A stretch of 27,268 nt of DNA, taken from the NCBI GenBank assembly GCA_002423705.1, contig DINW01000061.1, positions 16,107 through 43,374 on the forward strand, read 5' to 3'. Position numbers and translations under genes: made by a program. The notes below the pieces were generated by a model that saw only the letters and a list, made by a program, of their open reading frames with translations, was not told the origin of the DNA and made no database searches. Numbering within the stretch: position 1 is the stretch's first letter; every line of letters begins with the position of its first letter. The stretch is from Clostridium sp. UBA5530 (lineage in GTDB: Bacteria > Bacillota > Clostridia > Clostridiales > Clostridiaceae). Positions 21,585 to 27,268 of this stretch are shown here, one piece after another.

Positions 21585-24500
21585 TTACATCTTTTCAACC
21601 CCTGAGTATGAAGTTACCTGAATTTTTTCATCTTCCATAGCCTGCAATTTATCTTTATCCTTTATAATAATGTCACCTGGAAGTGCATCTTCAACTAAGT
21701 CATCCATGTTACTTAATGGTTTATACATAAATCCAACTATACTCCAAAGCAATAATAATGTTCCTGCTATCAAAAGAGCAAGCCTCATTCCTCTGCCTGA
21801 ACCAGCACCTAAAATAAATTGTGCAAATTGAGAGCTTAGAATACCTTTCTCAAGTATAGGTTCTAATACCTTATCAGCAAGAACCCCTGCAGTAAGATAA
21901 CTGATTGGCCTTAGTAAAGACACCATCATTTGATTAATGGCAAAAACACGCCCTTGAAGTTCTAGACCAACTTTAACCTGTATTAATGACTGCCAATGAA
22001 TATTTACCATAGTTAAAAACAATGAAAAACATAATAAAGCTATTGCATCAAAAGCAGGTAAAGGTCTTAATGCTGCAATCATCATTGCAAAAGATACTGG
22101 AATTACAAATCCAACCATACCCTTTGCTCTCTTCCTTGTTCCACCTGTAATTAACATGATTATAGAACCACATAGCACACCTATTCCTGAAAATGAATTT
22201 ATAATCCCCAGTGTTGATGGGTTTGAGAAAGAAAGTATTAGTGGTGTAATAATAACGTCAAAAATACTCATTAAAAAATTAGTTCCAAGGAAAAACACAA
22301 CCATTGCTACTAAGCTTTTTCTTCTTATAATAAAGTTCCATCCACCAACTAACTCTTTTATAATAGTTTCTTCTCTTCTAGCGAACATAGTATTTGGGAA
22401 TTTTACAAAGGCTAATACAACTAAAGATATAACAAAAGTAGATAAATCAATAGCAACTAATCCCTTAAAGCCTATAACTTCCATAAAGATACCGCCACAA
22501 ATTGATGCTAGAATTCCTCCTATTGCCACAGAAAACTGAGAAACACTATTGGCCTGAGTTAAATAAATCTTTGGTGAAATTTGAGTAACTGCTGCCATAT
22601 ATGCTGGCTGTCTGAAGGCATTTGATACAGATGCTACAACGGTAAATATATAAACATGCCAAATTTGAAGACCATTGGTACTCAAAAGTATTAGAAGGCT
22701 TATTGAACATATAGAAGAAAGTATATCACTGGCAATTAATATTAATCGCCTATCAACCCTGTCAACTACTGCACCTGAAAAAGGAAGAACTAAAATGGTA
22801 GGCATTACTCCGAGGAAAAACATCATAGCAAAATCCGATAATGCACCAGTCTGGTTATAAACCCATATGCCTGTTCCAAAACCAGACAATATGGTACCTA
22901 TTTCAGAAATTATTTGGGCAATGGCAACAATTAGGAATAACCGCATGCTAGGAACCACTTCTTTTTTAGCAGTTTCCTTTTCTTTTTCCTTTCTAGCATC
23001 ATCTTCTTTGCAAGTTTCCTGTAGAGCCATCCGTCCTTGCCAAATATCAACTTTTTCTTTTATAACTTCTGCTAATTCAGCAGCTTGAGTTTTAAAGAAA
23101 AAGTGACCTGCATATTTAATTACCTTCAAGTCTACGCTTTCGCTAAAGTGTTCCCATTCCTTGTATCTTTCCTCATAGAATTCTGTAGCTCTGTCTCCAT
23201 CACCAATTACACAAGTTATTGGAGCTTTGAGTTTAGGATTTACTTTATTGCTATAGTAGTTAGTAAAAGTATCTGTGGATTCTTTCAAGTCATGCTTAAG
23301 ATTCCTAAGGATAAATTTAGTTTCCTCCGCACTGATGCTATCATTTAATCCTCCAATAGTCTTTAACATATCTCTGTTGTTTCTATCATTTGCTTGACTT
23401 GGAAAAATCTTATCCCAAACATTGAAGAATTTATTAGAAATACGTGGTGCTGGGAACATCCCGCTCATAAATACTCCATCTACCTTAAATCCTGCCTCTT
23501 CTAACTTATAAGCTAGAATTGTTGCCATTGCAGCTCCTAAGCAATGTCCATAAAGAACTATTGGCCCCTTAACCTTTGCCTTAATTTCTTCAAAACAACG
23601 ATTTGCAGCTTCTTCGCTAGATACCAATTCCTCATTAGGTGAGCTAAAGTCATGACCTGGAAGCTCAACAGAATATAAAGAGTAATTCTTAGGCAGTGCA
23701 TTAGCTAGCGGCTGATAGGAAATAGCACTTCCCCCTCCATAAGGAAAACAAATTATTGAAACGGCTTTGTTTTTCAAGTCTATTGGTTTGGTAAGTTCAT
23801 GAAGCATAGTTACTTCCTTGGGTCCGCTATCCTTCTTTAATAAATGGTCTATAAGCTCACATATTGTTGGATTTTTAAACAATTCCATTACTCCTAGGGT
23901 GCTACTTACACTTCTCACTAATTTAATAGCTTTGAAGGAGTCCCCACCTAAATCAAAGAAATCATCATTTATGCCTATCTTATCAATGCCAAGAACTTCC
24001 GACCACTTTTTAGCCATTTCTAATTCTTCTTTACTTCTTGGAGCTATGAATGCATCAGAGGCATCCCTTTTCATCATGTCCGGTTTTGGCAATGCAGCTT
24101 TATTCACCTTTCCATTAGCATTCAATGGTATACTTTCAATTTTAACAAACATAGCAGGAATCATGTATTTTGGAAGCTGTTTCTTTAAAAATTCTCTCAA
24201 ATCTCCTTGAGAAAATTCCTCTTCAATTCCAAACTTAGGTACTATATAAGCTATTAATTGTTTATCTCCTGGCTTATCTTCTCCAACTATAACCACTGAA
24301 TCTTGAACCCATGGATAACTCTTAATCAGTGTTTCAATCTCTCCTATTTCTACACGATAGCCTCTTATTTTTACCTGATTATCTATACGTCCTAAAAACT
24401 CAACATTACCATCCTTTAAGAACTTAGCCAAGTCACCAGTTTTATAAAGCCTTTCAGGTTTTTCACCATTGAAAGAATGCATTATATACTTCTCTTCCGT

Positions 24501-27268
24501 TATTTCTGGACGATTTAGGTAACCTGCCGTAACTCCATCACCACCTATATAAAGTTCTCCAGGAACTCCTAAAGGCACAGGTTTCATATATTGATTTAAA
24601 ATGTACACTTTGGAATTTGGTAATGGTCTACCTAAAGGCACAGTCTGCATGTTCCCTTTCTTTGGTACTTCACAGATCTTATAAGTTAACACACCAACAG
24701 TAGTTTCCGTAGGCCCATAATGGTTTACAACTACACACTGAGGCTTTGCTTCCTTTACGCTAGCTATAGTTTCCCAATTACTTGATTCTCCACCAAAGAT
24801 TAGATATTTATTAGGAACAATATTTTTAATATCTGTAGCTGCCTTTAATGCTTCAAAATGGCTTGGAACAATTTTTAATACATCTATAGAGTTATTCTTG
24901 AAATAATCTTCAAAAGCTGCTGGATCTGCTGCGCGCTCATAACTAATTATATGAAGCTGCCCACCAGAGCAAAGTGCTCCCCATAAAGTAGTTAGCCCTA
25001 AATCAGCGGCAAAAGTGGTTACAATGGCAAAGCTTAATCCCCCTGCAAATTCAAATCTCTTAAGTATTCCTTCTGCGTAGTTGATTATATTGCTATGGTT
25101 AATAACAACACCTTTTGGCTTACCAGTTGAACCAGAGGTAAATATCATATATGCAGGACTTTCTGGTAATATATTAAGGTTAAGATTATCCTTAATATTA
25201 TTTTCAACTAGATTCCACTGAGTATCAATGTTGAATTTATTTACATTCTCAATGTCCTTAATTTCACTTGCCAGTTCTGAAGTAGTGACAATTACAGATG
25301 CTTTTGTTTCTTGAAGCATGTATTGAATTCTATCCTTAGGATAAGTGGGGTCAATAGCAATATAGGCAGCCCCTGCTTTCAATACCCCTAGTAAAGATAC
25401 CATTATTTCAAGAGATCGATCCATGTAAATTGCTACTGTATCTCCTATTTTCACACCCTTAGATAACAGATATATTGAAAGTTGATTGGCTTTTTCATTT
25501 AGCTCCTTGTAGCTATAGCTTTTACCTTCAAAAGTTACAGCTATAGAATTAGGAACTTCTTCTGCCTTTTCTTCAAATAGTTGGTGAATACCCTTTATAT
25601 GTGGTAGATGAACATCAGTGCCATTAAATTCAGATAATAATTTTGTTTCTTCTTCCTTTGAAAGCATATTTATTTCTGATAACTTTATATTAGGCTTGTC
25701 TGCAATCTCTTGCAAAATATTTACATAATGGCATATCATTCTCTCCATAGTTTCTTTCTTAAAGAGCTTAGTAGAGTACTCCATGGAGGAGTATATTTTA
25801 TCATCAGCTTCACCAGCTACTAGTTTAAGGTCAAATTTAGATACTTTATTTTCAAACTCATAATGTTTAATACTTAAATCATCAAGGGCTATTTCTTCAC
25901 TAGCAATATTTTGAAGTACAAACATAGTATCAAATAATGCACTTCTGCTTAAATCTCTTTTTATATCAAGCCTTTCCACTAGTTTATCAAACTGGTAATC
26001 TTGATTTTCGTAAGCGCCTAATGCATTATACTTTACATCTTGAAGGAATTCACTAAAGGTTTTATCCCCTTCAGGATAGTTTCGCATAGCCAAAGTATTT
26101 ATAAACATCCCAACTACATTATATAAATCGGCATGATGTCTACCTGCTATCGGTGATCCTACCACAATATCCTCCTGGCCACTATACTTAGATAGCAATA
26201 TATTGTATGCCGATAATAGTGTCATATAAAGAGTAGAGCCACTGTTTTTACATATTTCTTTAAGTTTTGCTGTTAATTTTTCATCTAAGCAGAAATCTAT
26301 ACTTTCACCTTCAAAGCTCTGAATGGTTGGTCTAGGATAGTCAATTGGCAAATCTAATACTGGTATGGTTCCATTGAATACTTCTGTCCAGTATTTTTCT
26401 TGTTTCTTCATATTTTCTGATGCCAGCATTTCATTTTCCCAATAAGAGTAATCCTTATACTGAATTCTTAAGCTATCCAAGGTTTCACCTTTGTATAATT
26501 TAGCAAATTCCTCCATTATAATGTTTATAGATGTTCCATCAGATACTATATGGTGCATATCAACCATTAATCCATACTTTTCATTTTTGAACTTTATAAT
26601 CTTGCATCTAAGCAATGGAGCCTTTGATAAATCAAAAGGTCTAATAAAGCTATCAACTATTTTTTTCATTAATTCCATTGACTCTTCATAAGTTTTTTCT
26701 ACTTCTTCATACTCTACTTTAAAGTCCACATCATCATTAATTTTTTGAACTATTTCGTCTTCTATTAATTCAAAGGATGTCCTAAAGGCTTCATGTCTTT
26801 CTACAAGAGTTTTAAAGCTTTTTTCAACTCTATCTGTATCTAATCTGCCTTCTATTATCATAACATTAGGTATGTTATAATTGGTTTCCTCTTTTGCAAA
26901 TTGATTTAAAGCATACATTCTTTTTTGAGCAGAAGATACTTTATAGAAATCTTTTTTCCCAACAGATTCTATTGATGAAAAAGTAACAACTGTAGCTTTT
27001 CTAATATATTCTCCTAGAAGCTTTATGGTTGAATTATTGAATATTTCCCCTACAGGAATTTCTACTTCTAGTTCTCGTTGAATAATTGATGACATTGTAA
27101 TTGCCTTTAAAGAATGTCCTCCTAGAGTAAAGAAATCGTCATTTATTCCTACCTTCTCTACTTTCAATACTTGACTCCATATCCTTGCAAGTTTTTCTTC
27201 AATTTCATTTCTTGGAGCTACATACTCAATACCTGTATTTATCTCCCCTTCTGGTTCAGGAAGTGCCT
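21585..27268 (-). CDS. Nonribosomal peptide synthetase with fused thioesterase and MFS transporter (5' end outside window)
   Basis: The frame enters from the right edge and ends at 21585, giving 1893 residues (numbered from the codon at 27266). The end of an adenylation domain (ALPEPEG) is followed by carrier 1 (FFTLGGHSLKA, Ser52). Next come a condensation domain (about 105-533; HHIVSDG 238-244), an adenylation domain (about 558-1063; FTSGSTGKPKG, NHYGPTET, YKTGD, Lys1053 in NANGKVNKAAL) and carrier 2 (FFDLGGDSFKA, Ser1110). A type-II-like thioesterase follows (about 1168-1408; YGHCLGAA with Cys1242 at the nucleophile site; His1388), then a charged linker and a 12-segment MFS transporter (about 1439-1853, motif GAVVDRVDRR). 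No stop or ribosome site separates the parts. This is a terminal module: it condenses one more amino acid onto a chain, releases it and may export it. Pocket residues read D-L-T-K-I-G-H-V-G, an aspartate-type code. No epimerase domain is seen. A TTG at 27167 is not the real start. Confidence 0.95.
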   Translation of the reverse strand, partial: ALPEPEGEINTGIEYVAPRNEIEEKLARIWSQVLKVEKVGINDDFFTLGGHSLKAITMSSIIQRELEVEIPVGEIFNNSTIKLLGEYIRKATVVTFSSIESVGKKDFYKVSSAQKRMYALNQFAKEETNYNIPNVMIIEGRLDTDRVEKSFKTLVERHEAFRTSFELIEDEIVQKINDDVDFKVEYEEVEKTYEESMELMKKIVDSFIRPFDLSKAPLLRCKIIKFKNEKYGLMVDMHHIVSDGTSINIIMEEFAKLYKGETLDSLRIQYKDYSYWENEMLASENMKKQEKYWTEVFNGTIPVLDLPIDYPRPTIQSFEGESIDFCLDEKLTAKLKEICKNSGSTLYMTLLSAYNILLSKYSGQEDIVVGSPIAGRHHADLYNVVGMFINTLAMRNYPEGDKTFSEFLQDVKYNALGAYENQDYQFDKLVERLDIKRDLSRSALFDTMFVLQNIASEEIALDDLSIKHYEFENKVSKFDLKLVAGEADDKIYSSMEYSTKLFKKETMERMICHYVNILQEIADKPNIKLSEINMLSKEEETKLLSEFNGTDVHLPHIKGIHQLFEEKAEEVPNSIAVTFEGKSYSYKELNEKANQLSIYLLSKGVKIGDTVAIYMDRSLEIMVSLLGVLKAGAAYIAIDPTYPKDRIQYMLQETKASVIVTTSELASEIKDIENVNKFNIDTQWNLVENNIKDNLNLNILPESPAYMIFTSGSTGKPKGVVINHSNIINYAEGILKRFEFAGGLSFAIVTTFAADLGLTTLWGALCSGGQLHIISYERAADPAAFEDYFKNNSIDVLKIVPSHFEALKAATDIKNIVPNKYLIFGGESSNWETIASVKEAKPQCVVVNHYGPTETTVGVLTYKICEVPKKGNMQTVPLGRPLPNSKVYILNQYMKPVPLGVPGELYIGGDGVTAGYLNRPEITEEKYIMHSFNGEKPERLYKTGDLAKFLKDGNVEFLGRIDNQVKIRGYRVEIGEIETLIKSYPWVQDSVVIVGEDKPGDKQLIAYIVPKFGIEEEFSQGDLREFLKKQLPKYMIPAMFVKIESIPLNANGKVNKAALPKPDMMKRDASDAFIAPRSKEELEMAKKWSEVLGIDKIGINDDFFDLGGDSFKAIKLVRSVSSTLGVMELFKNPTICELIDHLLKKDSGPKEVTMLHELTKPIDLKNKAVSIICFPYGGGSAISYQPLANALPKNYSLYSVELPGHDFSSPNEELVSSEEAANRCFEEIKAKVKGPIVLYGHCLGAAMATILAYKLEEAGFKVDGVFMSGMFPAPRISNKFFNVWDKIFPSQANDRNNRDMLKTIGGLNDSISAEETKFILRNLKHDLKESTDTFTNYYSNKVNPKLKAPITCVIGDGDRATEFYEERYKEWEHFSESVDLKVIKYAGHFFFKTQAAELAEVIKEKVDIWQGRMALQETCKEDDARKEKEKETAKKEVVPSMRLFLIVAIAQIISEIGTILSGFGTGIWVYNQTGALSDFAMMFFLGVMPTILVLPFSGAVVDRVDRRLILIASDILSSICSISLLILLSTNGLQIWHVYIFTVVASVSNAFRQPAYMAAVTQISPKIYLTQANSVSQFSVAIGGILASICGGIFMEVIGFKGLVAIDLSTFVISLVVLAFVKFPNTMFARREETIIKELVGGWNFIIRRKSLVAMVVFFLGTNFLMSIFDVIITPLILSFSNPSTLGIINSFSGIGVLCGSIIMLITGGTRKRAKGMVGFVIPVSFAMMIAALRPLPAFDAIALLCFSLFLTMVNIHWQSLIQVKVGLELQGRVFAINQMMVSLLRPISYLTAGVLADKVLEPILEKGILSSQFAQFILGAGSGRGMRLALLIAGTLLLLWSIVGFMYKPLSNMDDLVEDALPGDIIIKDKDKLQAMEDEKIQVTSYSGVEKM

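Noticed and set aside
27167..27167. Start of the NRPS gene at the TTG codon
   Set aside because: The same frame continues to the window edge with the end of an adenylation domain and the start of the carrier domain (ALPEPEG, then EYVAPRNEIEEKLARIW), so this is an internal Leu.
1..27268. CRISPR array, tRNA or rRNA genes, insertion sequences, phage genes
   Set aside because: No regularly spaced direct repeats, cloverleaf sequences, rRNA-like stretches, transposases or integrases were seen on either strand.

Overview
The window looks like chromosomal DNA from a low-GC Firmicute, most likely a Clostridium-type anaerobe. It is AT-rich with Clostridium-like codon use, purine-rich ribosome binding sites before almost every gene, a TPP riboswitch, an enoate-reductase-like flavoenzyme and an iron-sulfur flavoprotein. 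No tRNA, rRNA, CRISPR array, insertion sequence or phage gene was seen. Most genes lie on the minus strand. The plus-strand genes are an L28 paralog (about 5.0 kb) and a thiT-tenA-phosphatase block (16.3-18.3 kb).

Layout. (1) 1-4.2 kb: an amino-acid ABC transporter binding lipoprotein cut by the window edge, an M20 amidohydrolase, and a secreted neutral ceramidase. A 17-bp inverted repeat brackets the ceramidase. (2) 4.3-5.5 kb: a zone of gene remnants. It holds a truncated 49-residue ORF, a zinc-ribbon type L28 gene that has ATA where its start codon should be, and a 59-codon carboxy-terminal fragment. (3) 5.5-10.8 kb: an HD-domain hydrolase, a 757-residue Old Yellow Enzyme/FAD/4Fe-4S reductase, an uncharacterised protein with some SPOCS (DUF3794)-like features, and a BspA-type leucine-rich repeat protein. 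(4) 10.9-16.1 kb: a probable minus-strand operon of FmdE-like protein, SAM methyltransferase, FecCD permease, FepC-type ATPase and metal-chelate binding lipoprotein, followed by an iron-sulfur flavoprotein. It starts from a strong promoter and has an unrecognised leader that ends in a terminator. (5) 16.3-18.3 kb: the divergent thiamine block of TPP riboswitch, terminator, thiT and tenA, then a low-molecular-weight tyrosine phosphatase. (6) 18.35-21.5 kb: a MATE efflux pump, an isochorismatase-fold hydrolase and an Sfp-type phosphopantetheinyl transferase. (7) 21.6 kb to the end: the 3' part of a nonribosomal peptide synthetase gene.

The most notable locus is the NRPS. The visible polypeptide reads carrier - condensation - adenylation - carrier - thioesterase - MFS transporter in one uninterrupted frame. 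Peptide assembly, release and export therefore appear to be fused in one membrane-anchored protein. Its thioesterase has Cys in place of the usual nucleophilic Ser, and its adenylation pocket reads as an aspartate-type code. The phosphopantetheinyl transferase just downstream would activate the carriers.

The second notable locus is the FmdE/methyltransferase/ABC operon, which looks like an uptake system for a metal chelate or cofactor under attenuation control. It sits back to back with the thiamine salvage genes. Functions are inferred from motifs read by eye; no database search was possible.
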